In this document: positions 56,355 through 64,000 of the stretch, one piece after another
Numbering within the stretch: the stretch's first letter is position 1
Layout: each line of letters begins with the position of its first letter
Assembly: GCA_902141825.1 (NCBI GenBank)
Contig: CABFPG010000002.1
Span: 620,001-684,000, forward strand
Length of the DNA: 64,000 nt
Direction: 5' to 3'
DNA from: Thalassocella blandensis
GTDB lineage: Bacteria; Pseudomonadota; Gammaproteobacteria; Pseudomonadales; Cellvibrionaceae
Notes under the pieces: model-generated
Seen by the model: the letters and a program-made list of their open reading frames with translations, nothing else
Told to the model about the DNA's origin: nothing
The model's database searches: none
Position numbers and translations under genes: made by a program

Positions 56355-56708
56355 ATGTCTATTGATTCCCCCAAGTACACTACGAGCACAACCAATGAAA
56401 CACTTGCCAGCTTTGCAAAGCTCGCGTGCTGTAAGCCTTGGTTTGATGACGAGTACCAACCGCCAACACGCGACGAACTGGTTAGTTTATTTGAGCTGGC
56501 GGGTTGGAAAACCAAAAAGATTGCTCAAATGCTTGGTGTTCACTATACCAGTGAGAAAGGCAGCGCGACCGTTAGGCGCTGGAGAAATGACGAAAAGCAC
56601 CCCATCCCTTACTCGGCTTGGCGGCTTGCGCTTATTTACGCGGGCGTTGTCGACCCAAATGAGGATTTAAAGCAATGGAATGAGAATGAATTTTCAAGAA
56701 TTGATTGA
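56355..56708 (+). CDS. probable phage DNA-binding regulator
   Basis: A 117-residue protein. The central part PTRDELVSLFELAGWKTKKIAQMLGVHYTSEKGSATVRRWRND looks like a helix-turn-helix with a basic recognition helix, followed by IPYSAWRLALIYAGV. It resembles small phage or mobile-element regulators. A perfect AGGAGG lies 6 bases upstream. It is co-directional with radC, 19 bases after it, and ends 10 bases from the convergent tail genes. Repression of the operator at 55813 is a natural hypothesis. Confidence 0.65.
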   Translation: MSIDSPKYTTSTTNETLASFAKLACCKPWFDDEYQPPTRDELVSLFELAGWKTKKIAQMLGVHYTSEKGSATVRRWRNDEKHPIPYSAWRLALIYAGVVDPNEDLKQWNENEFSRID

Positions 56709-56717
56709 CGCGCAATG

Positions 56718-57335
56718 CTAGTCCATTCGCTCCAACTGCAACCAAGATCCAGCCCGCAATACAAGCGTGCCGCTTGCTGACTCGCGTCTAAACTGTGCCT
56801 GTAATGTAATATCACTTCCAGCCTTGATATAGCCCTGCAAATACAAACGGCCTCCGGTAGCTACCGCTGAGGCCGGACACACCCATTGAGGGAAAGACCC
56901 GCTCCCGGGGACCACTACATCGGTGCCTCCGATATTTGTGAATCGAGCAAGCGAATCCCCTCCTGACGAGACCAAATTAGAGAAACGCAGAACAAATCCA
57001 GAATCAGAGGCGGAATAAGAAATAAACGCACTGTACCTGTAAAATTTTGAAGCCTTCACCGGATAAATATTATCGAAATCGGTAATCGCTACCGGCGTAT
57101 CAGACGCTGTCGATCGATCAGCGGACAAAAATAAAGGCGGCGTGGCCGGCAACCAATTTATACCGGATTTTTCTTCCAGTTGACGGGCTGAACGATTGAG
57201 CCGCATGAAACCGTCCGGCACGTTTGTGTCACCGTCAAAATTCATTTTTCCAATGTGATCAAACCTATCTCCTAGCTTTACCGGGAGAGACGTTTTTAAA
57301 AAATCTAATACACTAAAATCAGACCAATTCACCAT
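56718..57335 (-). CDS. hypothetical phage tail-associated protein
   Basis: A 205-residue protein encoded directly downstream of J (gap 12 bases), hence the last gene of the tail operon. It begins VNWSDFSVLDFLKTSLPVKLGD and its second half is rich in beta strands (FRYSAFISYS-like YRYSAFISYSASDSGFVLRF, LYLQGYIKAGSDITLQAQF), as in carbohydrate-binding or receptor-binding phage domains. A tail fibre accessory or J-associated subunit is likely. No family certain. Confidence 0.6.
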   Translation of the reverse strand: MVNWSDFSVLDFLKTSLPVKLGDRFDHIGKMNFDGDTNVPDGFMRLNRSARQLEEKSGINWLPATPPLFLSADRSTASDTPVAITDFDNIYPVKASKFYRYSAFISYSASDSGFVLRFSNLVSSGGDSLARFTNIGGTDVVVPGSGSFPQWVCPASAVATGGRLYLQGYIKAGSDITLQAQFRRESASGTLVLRAGSWLQLERMD

Positions 57336-57347
57336 AACTAAACTCCG

Positions 57348-60300
57348 CTAAGCCGCAGCGATATAGCCGCGTGCACTCCAATAAAAATCAAGATTAATAC
57401 GCGCCCCAACTTCATCAAACCACAATATTTCAAATTCGGTTGGATTTGGCACATCAGTAAAAACCAGACGATATGTTGCGTTTTCATTTCCGATTGGTGT
57501 GATGTTAATTGCCACAATGTCCACGAAGGACTTATTAAATGAAATACTAGTGCCGGAAGCATCGGCAGCATAACCGGTTGCACGCCCGCCATCGGTTTGT
57601 TCTTTTAACGTGAGATTCGTTTCGATATCAGAAACCAAAACATAATCATTCAATCCACCGTCCGCTGCCCACTCAACCGTAATACGCACGTATTGAAAAT
57701 TTGTTGCATGTGTTTGTGTGGCTTCTGCAAGCGTGTAGCTCACACCATCCGTAGAATATTCAATAGAAACAGTTGTGCTGACACCACCGAAAACCTGCTG
57801 CGACACATTCACCGTGATAAGCGACTGCCCTAGAATAGCGCCCAGATCATAAACTTTTTGGTATTCGGCAGAAGTCACACCAGGCAATAAAAAAGCGTCC
57901 ATACCCGCATCAACTTCATCTTGCATGGTGTCGTAGCCATTTGAAGCGTACTCTGCCCAAGTCTCGGTAGGATCCACCAAACCTATGAGCACATCACTGT
58001 CGATCAGGCAATTTGTTTTTACGCCATCAAAGCCTGCTTCGCTCTCACGGAATGAATTAAACAAAGTAAAATCAGGGGGATCACCAAGACGCCGAGTCAC
58101 AATGCTTTCTGGCCCTGCATTATTCGCTGTATCGCGAGCCACGATCCAAAAATGGTAAAGGCCGCCTTGATTCACTTGTTTGAGGGTAAATGAACTGGAG
58201 CCAGCCTTGTCTTGAAATTTAGTAGCGGTCGCAAACGTATCCCCTTCACCACCGATAAAAAACTCATAGCGATCGACCGGCAAAGAACCTAGCGCTGCGT
58301 TGTAAGTAAACTCCACATAATTATCAATAACATTGGCAGTAATCGAAACCACCCCAGGAACAACGACATTGACCGGGGCATCAACACCAACACTGGACAC
58401 ATTCACTGTATCGACTGCGTGTACTGTAAAAATACGTGAACCAAGAAACTCCACTTTCGCGGTAAATTCGTTTGCATCCACTTCAGCAATGAGAGCTCCT
58501 TCATGGCGAATTTCATAGTAAGCAATCGGGAAGCTTCCTTCGATACCGGTGAACGAAAGTCGAAAGTTTTCTCCAATAAAACTCACCTGCATATCGTCGA
58601 CTGAAGGAGGGATGATCGTTAGGCCGGCGCTCACCTCATTACTTGGGCGATTGCCGGTGTCAAAGTCCACGCACCAAAAGGTATAAGTTCCCGCGGCTAA
58701 AGTATCCAGCAAGTAGCTGTCGCCAGCGAGCCTGGCCACTTCGGTCGCGGTAGAGAAAGTTTCACCCACGAAAAACGCTGTTTCTTTGTAATCAACATCG
58801 ATCGCCGGATTCTTTTTCAGCAACACGCCTGAGTCCCTTCGAATGGTTGCAGCAAAGCCAGTAGGAGTAGCAGGTGGCGCGGTTTTGCCGAGTACCTCAT
58901 AAGGATCACTTTCGACCCAAACACTTCGCCGGCCTGTCTGGCTCACCGTTCGCACTCGCATTGCGACACTTAACCCCTCGCGCACATCACGCAAAGTAAA
59001 CAAAGGCTCAGAGTCAACCTGTCCTGGCTGCCATGCTTCATCGTCCGTCAGCTTATATTGAAACTGAATCAAGGTCGCTCGGGGATCAGCAGAGGGCGTG
59101 CAAGACGCGTTCACGGCGGACTTAATCGCAACACCATCATTATATAAATACTCGCTCAGCAGCAAGTTTGTGGGCGGTAGAATCGGTCCTTCCGGCAAAT
59201 CCGTAAAGTCGGGATCGTCAAAATATAAATCCTGTTCAATTCTCGCGTACTTATTAGGGTCGTGTTGCTCCCCTTCAATCGAAAACGTATTGTCGTTTTG
59301 GTAATTGGCATTGCGCACGCGAAACAATTGCAAATCCAGGTCGCCTACTGCCTCCAGCATCCACATAGCAAATGACTTAGGAATGGGAGAAAAGTTAGTG
59401 CTCGGAATTATGGTGCTTAATTCGAGATTAAAACTTTCCACGTCCACCGTTATCACGGAACCATCCGCTGCAATATATTTCAACGTGTAGTCGTAGTCCG
59501 TATTTAAATCGTCTGGAAGCTTATCAACCACCAATCGATTTTCTGTTGCACTTACAACGCGCCCGCTTAAGCGAATGCCTGCAATTAGAGGATCCTGAAC
59601 AGCAATAATAGAAAACGGTCGCGCGTTGAAATGATCCAGTCCGACAGAAAACTTAACGGTGCGCTTTTCGTTTTGTGAAGTTTCAACTTCCCATTTCCCT
59701 GTGCGTCTGGCCAAGCCACGAGAGTCACAACCAAAGGCCACCACGTCCTTTTGTCGCCAACCATATTTTTTAATCGCATCTGCATCCTGGTACGGTTCTA
59801 TAGTCGCCTTTTCTCCATCGTTTGGGTCATTATAAGAAACCAGCGCAACACTGCAGGAGTCTTTCAAACTAGTGGAACCGTAAGTGAACTTACCATCAAT
59901 AACGTTAGCCGGACTGGCAATAAAATCTGGATCTGCCGGTGCATCCTGGACAGGAATAACAGCACCACTGCCCCAATACGTCACACCACGAAATGCCGAC
60001 GACATTTTACGAATCAACGTGAACGCTTCTTCACGTGTTCGGATCTGCACATTGAGAGTAAAACGCGGTTCCATACCGCCAAAACCATCCGGTACTAATT
60101 CATCACAGTACTGGGCGATCTGGTACAACCGGCCTTTATCAACCGCAGCGGAACTAATGAATTCACCCAGCCCGTAGCGATCGTTTGTCACCATATCGTA
60201 GTAGCACCACGCGGGATTATCTGACCAGGCGTTTTTAAATGTACCGTTCCAAATACCGCTATATTCTCTGGTTTCGGGGTCATAGTTGGACGGTACTTGA

Positions 60301-61064
60301 ATAACACGCCCGAGAATATCGTACTCACGCTTTGGAATTTTATCGCCAAACTGTTCGGCATTAATGTTCACCGCCACTAGCGCACTATCCGGGTAAGTCA
60401 TTTTTACATCAATAATTTCCGTATAGGTTCCCCAGTACGTTTTATTACTGATAGTGGCATCATCATCAGAGTCGGGATCATTTCTAACGACTCGAATCTG
60501 CCAAGGTGCTCCGCCTTCTGGCTTTGGAATACGATAAGCGCGCTCGTAATCTGACGTAGTTTTTCCGCGAATCACATCCGTCACGCACTCTTCCCATCCG
60601 CCACCATTTGACTGTCGCTCTATCGTGATCGACACATGATACCCGTGTAAATCCCCGTTCTCAGGGTTTTGCTTTGTGAGAGTCGGCACCACAATTTTCA
60701 CGCGCACCGCGTCAATATCTTCATCCGTAATCGATCGAGCAACCGGCACGCCTTGTGTAATTTCTTGGTCCACCGCGTGCTCTGCCTCCACACTAGTAAA
60801 GCCCGGAATGTAATCCTGCTCAGGAGTGCCAACACGCGTAGCAATGGAAACACCGTCAAAGTTGTAGCTGTCATCATCATTTTGCAACGGTACGCCATCT
60901 AGATACACTGAGCGCATACCGTCAACCAGCCCAACAATTTCACCTTCGGACACCAAGTCAATCACATTGGCCACCGCAATACTTTTCAATGTGTTTGGAT
61001 CCTCTTGAGCTGCCCGTGCAGCACCGCCGCCTGCCTTACCCCCTTTCTCTCCGAATATCATCAT
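57348..61064 (-). CDS. phage tail tip/host-specificity protein J
   Basis: The central tail tip protein of a lambda-like siphophage, about 1238 residues, which sits at the tail end and contacts the host receptor. The N-terminal half is conserved: LKSIAVANVIDLVSEGEIVGLVDG, AVNINAEQFGDKIPKREYDILGR, YYDMVTNDRYGLG and DQFNARP-like GLDHFNARPFSI. The C-terminal half is built of fibronectin-type III-like repeats (ATPTGFAATIRR; YTFWCVDFDTGNRPSNEV; VDRYEFFIGGEGD), with a variable tip. I choose the ATG behind AAAGG; a GTG two codons earlier is also possible. A fragment of it lies at 47717-48565. Confidence 0.93.
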   Translation of the reverse strand: MMIFGEKGGKAGGGAARAAQEDPNTLKSIAVANVIDLVSEGEIVGLVDGMRSVYLDGVPLQNDDDSYNFDGVSIATRVGTPEQDYIPGFTSVEAEHAVDQEITQGVPVARSITDEDIDAVRVKIVVPTLTKQNPENGDLHGYHVSITIERQSNGGGWEECVTDVIRGKTTSDYERAYRIPKPEGGAPWQIRVVRNDPDSDDDATISNKTYWGTYTEIIDVKMTYPDSALVAVNINAEQFGDKIPKREYDILGRVIQVPSNYDPETREYSGIWNGTFKNAWSDNPAWCYYDMVTNDRYGLGEFISSAAVDKGRLYQIAQYCDELVPDGFGGMEPRFTLNVQIRTREEAFTLIRKMSSAFRGVTYWGSGAVIPVQDAPADPDFIASPANVIDGKFTYGSTSLKDSCSVALVSYNDPNDGEKATIEPYQDADAIKKYGWRQKDVVAFGCDSRGLARRTGKWEVETSQNEKRTVKFSVGLDHFNARPFSIIAVQDPLIAGIRLSGRVVSATENRLVVDKLPDDLNTDYDYTLKYIAADGSVITVDVESFNLELSTIIPSTNFSPIPKSFAMWMLEAVGDLDLQLFRVRNANYQNDNTFSIEGEQHDPNKYARIEQDLYFDDPDFTDLPEGPILPPTNLLLSEYLYNDGVAIKSAVNASCTPSADPRATLIQFQYKLTDDEAWQPGQVDSEPLFTLRDVREGLSVAMRVRTVSQTGRRSVWVESDPYEVLGKTAPPATPTGFAATIRRDSGVLLKKNPAIDVDYKETAFFVGETFSTATEVARLAGDSYLLDTLAAGTYTFWCVDFDTGNRPSNEVSAGLTIIPPSVDDMQVSFIGENFRLSFTGIEGSFPIAYYEIRHEGALIAEVDANEFTAKVEFLGSRIFTVHAVDTVNVSSVGVDAPVNVVVPGVVSITANVIDNYVEFTYNAALGSLPVDRYEFFIGGEGDTFATATKFQDKAGSSSFTLKQVNQGGLYHFWIVARDTANNAGPESIVTRRLGDPPDFTLFNSFRESEAGFDGVKTNCLIDSDVLIGLVDPTETWAEYASNGYDTMQDEVDAGMDAFLLPGVTSAEYQKVYDLGAILGQSLITVNVSQQVFGGVSTTVSIEYSTDGVSYTLAEATQTHATNFQYVRITVEWAADGGLNDYVLVSDIETNLTLKEQTDGGRATGYAADASGTSISFNKSFVDIVAINITPIGNENATYRLVFTDVPNPTEFEILWFDEVGARINLDFYWSARGYIAAA

Positions 61065-61072
61065 ACGCACCT

Positions 61073-61573
61073 TTAAAAAATTGCCGGTAACGACCAGTCA
61101 ATATCCAGTCGAACATTAATGAGCGACTGCTCTTCAACAGATATGCCTGCTGAAATCACTGCGGATCCAGCACGGCGCACACGACCGTAAATAACTGGCG
61201 CACACATTCCCTGCTCCGTGGTGTTAATCCCACCGTTGAACAGTGCAGACAAACTATCGTCCTCTCGTGATTCATAGGCGCTCGCTTCCGGTGTCATGGT
61301 TGGCGCACCACCGCCCACCTTTGCGCCGCCAACATCTGGAACAATATGCATGCCGGATGCTTTTCCAAATTGAATTTGGGCCGATTCATTGTCTAAATAA
61401 TCGCTGTGCCGATCGAGCCGAACACAATACGCGTGGGCAAAATATTCACGGGAAAAGCCCGGTAAAACTCCACACAAAAAACGAATAGCCTCCAAAGGCG
61501 ACCGCACCGATATTTCAAGAAAGTCATTGTCAATCAATGACTTTAGCCGACCATGTAAGTAAATTTTTTTCAT
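61073..61573 (-). CDS. phage tail assembly protein I
   Basis: A 166-residue protein matching lambda tail assembly protein I: KKIYLHGRLKSLI at the start, SPLEAIRFLCGVLPGFSREYF, a Gly-rich MHIVPDVGGAKVGGG turn and INTTEQGMCAPVIYGRVRRAGSAVIS. It is needed for building the tail tip in lambda. It lies between K and J with gaps of 6 and 8 bases, the lambda order. Confidence 0.9.
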   Translation of the reverse strand: MKKIYLHGRLKSLIDNDFLEISVRSPLEAIRFLCGVLPGFSREYFAHAYCVRLDRHSDYLDNESAQIQFGKASGMHIVPDVGGAKVGGGAPTMTPEASAYESREDDSLSALFNGGINTTEQGMCAPVIYGRVRRAGSAVISAGISVEEQSLINVRLDIDWSLPAIF

Positions 61574-61579
61574 ACTTAT

Positions 61580-62299
61580 TTAACCGTCGTGCCTTACCCA
61601 GTATCGAATAAATTTTTTCCACATTTGAACAGGCTGCTCACAGCTTGGATATGCCGTACTGAAACCAGAGCGATGCCCTAGTTGATGCAAGATGAGACCA
61701 CGCCCAACATAAACACCAGCATGATTAATTACCTTTGAACGTATTTGCGCTAAAAAGCAATCACCCTCTCGTACTTCGGCATCATCGATAATGCGAAATT
61801 TCTGTGATTTAAAATTCTGTTCATATAGATTAAATTGAGGATCCAGCCACCATTCCCAATCACGCGGAAACTCATCTAGCAGGATGTTTTTTTCAAGCCG
61901 ATAATAATCACGCACTAACGAGTAGCAGTCCGTCACACCATGTTGAAAAGGTCTACCTTTTAAATCCGGTACCGGCATTTGATCACCCCAAAAAAACGGG
62001 TCTCGCGCAACACCTTTTTGCACATGTACGATCCCCCAAGGTACAGCACTAGCAATTTGCCCCTTCATATCGGCACGACTAGGAAAATAATTTCCATCAG
62101 GGTGAGAGTGAATAACAGCTTGAATTTTTCCTGCAAACTTTTTCAGTCGATCACGAGAAATGGCAAAACAATTCTCTGGATCCTTTGCTACATTCTTGGT
62201 GCGAACGTATTTATCATCGACCACCAAACCACAAGACTCTTTCGGGTAGGAGCTTTCAGCATGCTTTTTCGCAACATTTAATACAGATTTTTTAAACAC
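61580..62299 (-). CDS. phage tail assembly protein K (JAB peptidase plus NlpC/P60)
   Basis: A two-domain protein of about 239 residues. The N-terminal JAB/MPN domain has HSHPDGNYFPSRAD (His64, His66, Asp77). The C-terminal NlpC/P60 domain has Cys125 in VTDCYSLVRDYY and a histidine in INHAGVYVG. Lambda gpK acts in tail tip assembly, perhaps by cleaving a tail protein or peptidoglycan. I use the GTG that has AAGGG nine bases upstream and overlaps the L stop by 8 bases. An upstream GTG at 62320 is also in frame. Confidence 0.9.
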   Translation of the reverse strand: MFKKSVLNVAKKHAESSYPKESCGLVVDDKYVRTKNVAKDPENCFAISRDRLKKFAGKIQAVIHSHPDGNYFPSRADMKGQIASAVPWGIVHVQKGVARDPFFWGDQMPVPDLKGRPFQHGVTDCYSLVRDYYRLEKNILLDEFPRDWEWWLDPQFNLYEQNFKSQKFRIIDDAEVREGDCFLAQIRSKVINHAGVYVGRGLILHQLGHRSGFSTAYPSCEQPVQMWKKFIRYWVRHDG

Positions 62300-63005
62300 G
62301 ATCACGTACCCTTGCGGCACCAGGAAAGCCGCGAAACGGAAGTTGTGAATTAGCGAAGCGAGCCTTGCAGCCGCCCAAATTCAATGAGCATTTATCCTGG
62401 GAAGGATCCAGAACAACGTTGTTTTGCAGGTCGTATGCGAGCGCACCAACATACGGACACGTTGCGTCGCTGTAGTCAAACGCCCCATCCACCCATCGGC
62501 GATAACGATGAGTGCAGGCCTCTCTCAAGATCTGCCGACGCGGTAGCTTCACGCCACGCACATCAAAGAGCGCGCTTAACCGCCAGGTTATTTGTTCATT
62601 GTCCATCGATTGGAGCTGATCGAAGTAAAACACCTCTTCCGGGAATCGCGCGGTAGGATCCGGATTTTTTCCATCATCCAAAAATTGCTCGAACGTTTTA
62701 ATAATTGTGAGCTTTGCACCGACCAGGTTATTTTTACCGACCAGCGAAGTCACAAACTGTCCCGCAATATTACTCACGGTAAACGTAGGTGATGGAATGT
62801 GACCGCTACCATTCCAAGCCAGACCCGTAAGCCGACATGGCACGGGTGCATATGGCTCGCCATCAAAGACCACCGCCTCGCCGCCTAGCGTTCCCGTAGT
62901 GAATTTAAAAATATCACCCTCAATTCTGGTGGCATCTATCACGAATAACGTTACTACAGCATCGTAGGCGCTCTGCTGCGCAGTGGACGCAATAATCTCA
63001 GACAT
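62292..63005 (-). CDS. phage minor tail protein L
   Basis: A 237-residue tail tip subunit of the lambda gpL family. The N-terminal part has GGEAVVFDGEPYAPVPCRLTGL and NIAGQFVTSLVG; the C-terminal part has four family cysteines (REACTHRYR, SDATCPYVG, QDKCSLNLGGCKARF). In lambda gpL this quartet is reported to hold an iron-sulfur cluster. It lies between M and K as in lambda. Confidence 0.9.
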   Translation of the reverse strand: MSEIIASTAQQSAYDAVVTLFVIDATRIEGDIFKFTTGTLGGEAVVFDGEPYAPVPCRLTGLAWNGSGHIPSPTFTVSNIAGQFVTSLVGKNNLVGAKLTIIKTFEQFLDDGKNPDPTARFPEEVFYFDQLQSMDNEQITWRLSALFDVRGVKLPRRQILREACTHRYRRWVDGAFDYSDATCPYVGALAYDLQNNVVLDPSQDKCSLNLGGCKARFANSQLPFRGFPGAARVRDRV

Positions 63006-63023
63006 GAAACACCTTCAAATCAA

Positions 63024-63362
63024 CTACAAATCAAACACACGTTCAAACATGGTCGTTAAAGAGAGCCAGCCAGGCGCAAGGTCCGCCGGGCCGGTATAAC
63101 CTTTGCAAACCCACTTTCCCTCACTTTCATCCGGCGGCGCCCACAAAAATGCTTCTACACCCTGGTGATCATCTAAAAATGTTTGGAGGTTCAACATATC
63201 CTCTGTGCGCAACTCAAAGGTCAACGGCCAACTGTTCAGCCTGTTATTAATTCCATCTTTGCCCCGCTGGCTATAGCCGTCACCAAACGAGGAAGTTAAC
63301 GTGCGAAATTGCACGTCTGGTCGCGCACCATACTTGGGTAAGTAGTTGGGAAAATTTCGCAT
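63024..63362 (-). CDS. phage minor tail protein M
   Basis: A 112-residue tail tip protein of the lambda gpM family: RTLTSSFGDGYSQRGKDGINN, WPLTFELRTEDMLNLQTFLDDHQGVEAFLW and TMFERVFDL at the end. It lies 18 bases before L and just after the tape measure gene, as in lambda. Confidence 0.9.
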   Translation of the reverse strand: MRNFPNYLPKYGARPDVQFRTLTSSFGDGYSQRGKDGINNRLNSWPLTFELRTEDMLNLQTFLDDHQGVEAFLWAPPDESEGKWVCKGYTGPADLAPGWLSLTTMFERVFDL

Positions 63363-63364
63363 CG

Positions 63365-64000
63365 TTAAGTCCTGTATGTTCCATCTAACAAGCCACCGGG
63401 CGCCTGCTGAGCATAAAGCTCGTCTCGCACAATGCTTCGAATCGTTTGATCAATCGTGATATGCAGTCCATCAGCACGCTGCTCATGGCGCACGTTGTTT
63501 TCCACACCTGGTGCGGCATTGATATTCACCACCACTCCAGAGGATCGTCGCTCGTTTTGCAGAAAGTCCGTGAGGTCTCGGTTTTGGCGAGGGCTTACAA
63601 CACGCTCGCCTTTATCGAGTAGGTAGGTCGATTCTTTTGGTACATTTTCAAGGCCGCCATGAGCGATACCTGCAACTTCTGCACCGTAGGTTGCACCCAG
63701 CGCAACAATACCTGCAGCGGCACCAGCGCCTAGAAATGGACCGACATAAGGAATTGAAGAAAGTGACTTATATGCGCCCATTGCCGCATCATATGTATTG
63801 ATCGCAATACGCTTGAGGCTTTCGCGTTTTTCTTTATCAAGGAGGGTTTTACCAATTTGGATGGCGACACGTGCGCGTGCAGCCTCTTTGGTATTCAGTC
63901 CGTCATAGTACCGATCCGCAATATCCAGCATAGTGCCAAACCCTTCGCGAGAAGTGTTTAGCATCTTTTCCTTTTTTTCTTCGTCGAGCTGCTCGGAGAG
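63365..64000 (-). CDS. phage tail tape measure protein, C-terminal part (truncated by the window)
   Basis: The open frame continues past the right edge (LSEQLDEEKKEK precedes the first Met in view), so only about 210 C-terminal residues are present. A small hydrophobic, glycine-rich segment (PYVGPFLGAGAAAGIVALGATYGAEVAG) is followed by HGGLENVPKESTYLLDKGERVVSPRQN, a well-known tape measure tail, and VVVNINAAPG. The full protein sets tail length and is likely several hundred residues longer. Confidence 0.9.
   Translation of the reverse strand, partial: LSEQLDEEKKEKMLNTSREGFGTMLDIADRYYDGLNTKEAARARVAIQIGKTLLDKEKRESLKRIAINTYDAAMGAYKSLSSIPYVGPFLGAGAAAGIVALGATYGAEVAGIAHGGLENVPKESTYLLDKGERVVSPRQNRDLTDFLQNERRSSGVVVNINAAPGVENNVRHEQRADGLHITIDQTIRSIVRDELYAQQAPGGLLDGTYRT

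Overview
The window looks like a chromosomal segment of a marine gammaproteobacterium, probably of the Cellvibrionaceae (Teredinibacter/Saccharophagus/Cellvibrio type). The inference rests on a secreted GH5 cellulase with polyserine linkers and small binding modules, Pseudomonas-like gene orders (rluC next to rne; tig-clpP-clpX-lon-hupB-ppiD; yccA before tusDCB) and an RNase E whose catalytic residues sit at the Escherichia coli positions. No species can be named from sequence reading alone.

Positions 1-40450 are core chromosome. In order they hold msrA, the cellulase, a methyltransferase, ppx, a membrane J-domain protein, a PreP-like M16 protease, a thioesterase, a response-regulator/histidine-kinase pair, cmoAB (tRNA wobble uridine modification), a GNAT acetyltransferase, yheS, a HAD phosphatase, rluC, rne with a very long leader, tRNA-Ser(UGA), yccA, tusDCB-trmA (tRNA modification), rmuC, murI, and the leftward protein-quality-control block tig, clpP, clpX, lon, hupB, ppiD. 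Several clear intrinsic terminators and a sigma-32-like promoter before lon separate the units.

Positions of about 40650-55600 are an accessory island directly upstream of tig. It contains three copies of a repeat: a partial copy over the tig promoter, and two 201-bp copies about 8.6 kb apart that also carry a tRNA-Leu-like 3' end. Between them lie hypothetical lipoproteins and membrane proteins, a compact three-gene module (STAS-like/GHKL ATPase, DUF4325 STAS-like protein, small membrane protein), a scar joining an AHH-nuclease fragment, a prophage tail-gene fragment and an integrase fragment, and a leftward cluster with an abortive-infection-family pseudogene, a HEPN-motif protein, a small gene split by a frame change on A_AAA_AAG, and a small membrane protein. 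A DUF262-AlbA_2 protein follows the right-hand repeat. The content suggests a decaying defence island.

Positions of about 55800-64000 are prophage: a short RadC and a small DNA-binding-type protein face a leftward lambda-like tail module (tape measure end, M, L, K, I, J and a tail-associated protein) that runs off the right edge.

The best candidate for an undescribed system is the STAS-GHKL/DUF4325/membrane-protein operon at 45422-47280, which resembles a partner-switching regulator attached to a membrane effector. This is inference from domain-like motifs and gene packing.
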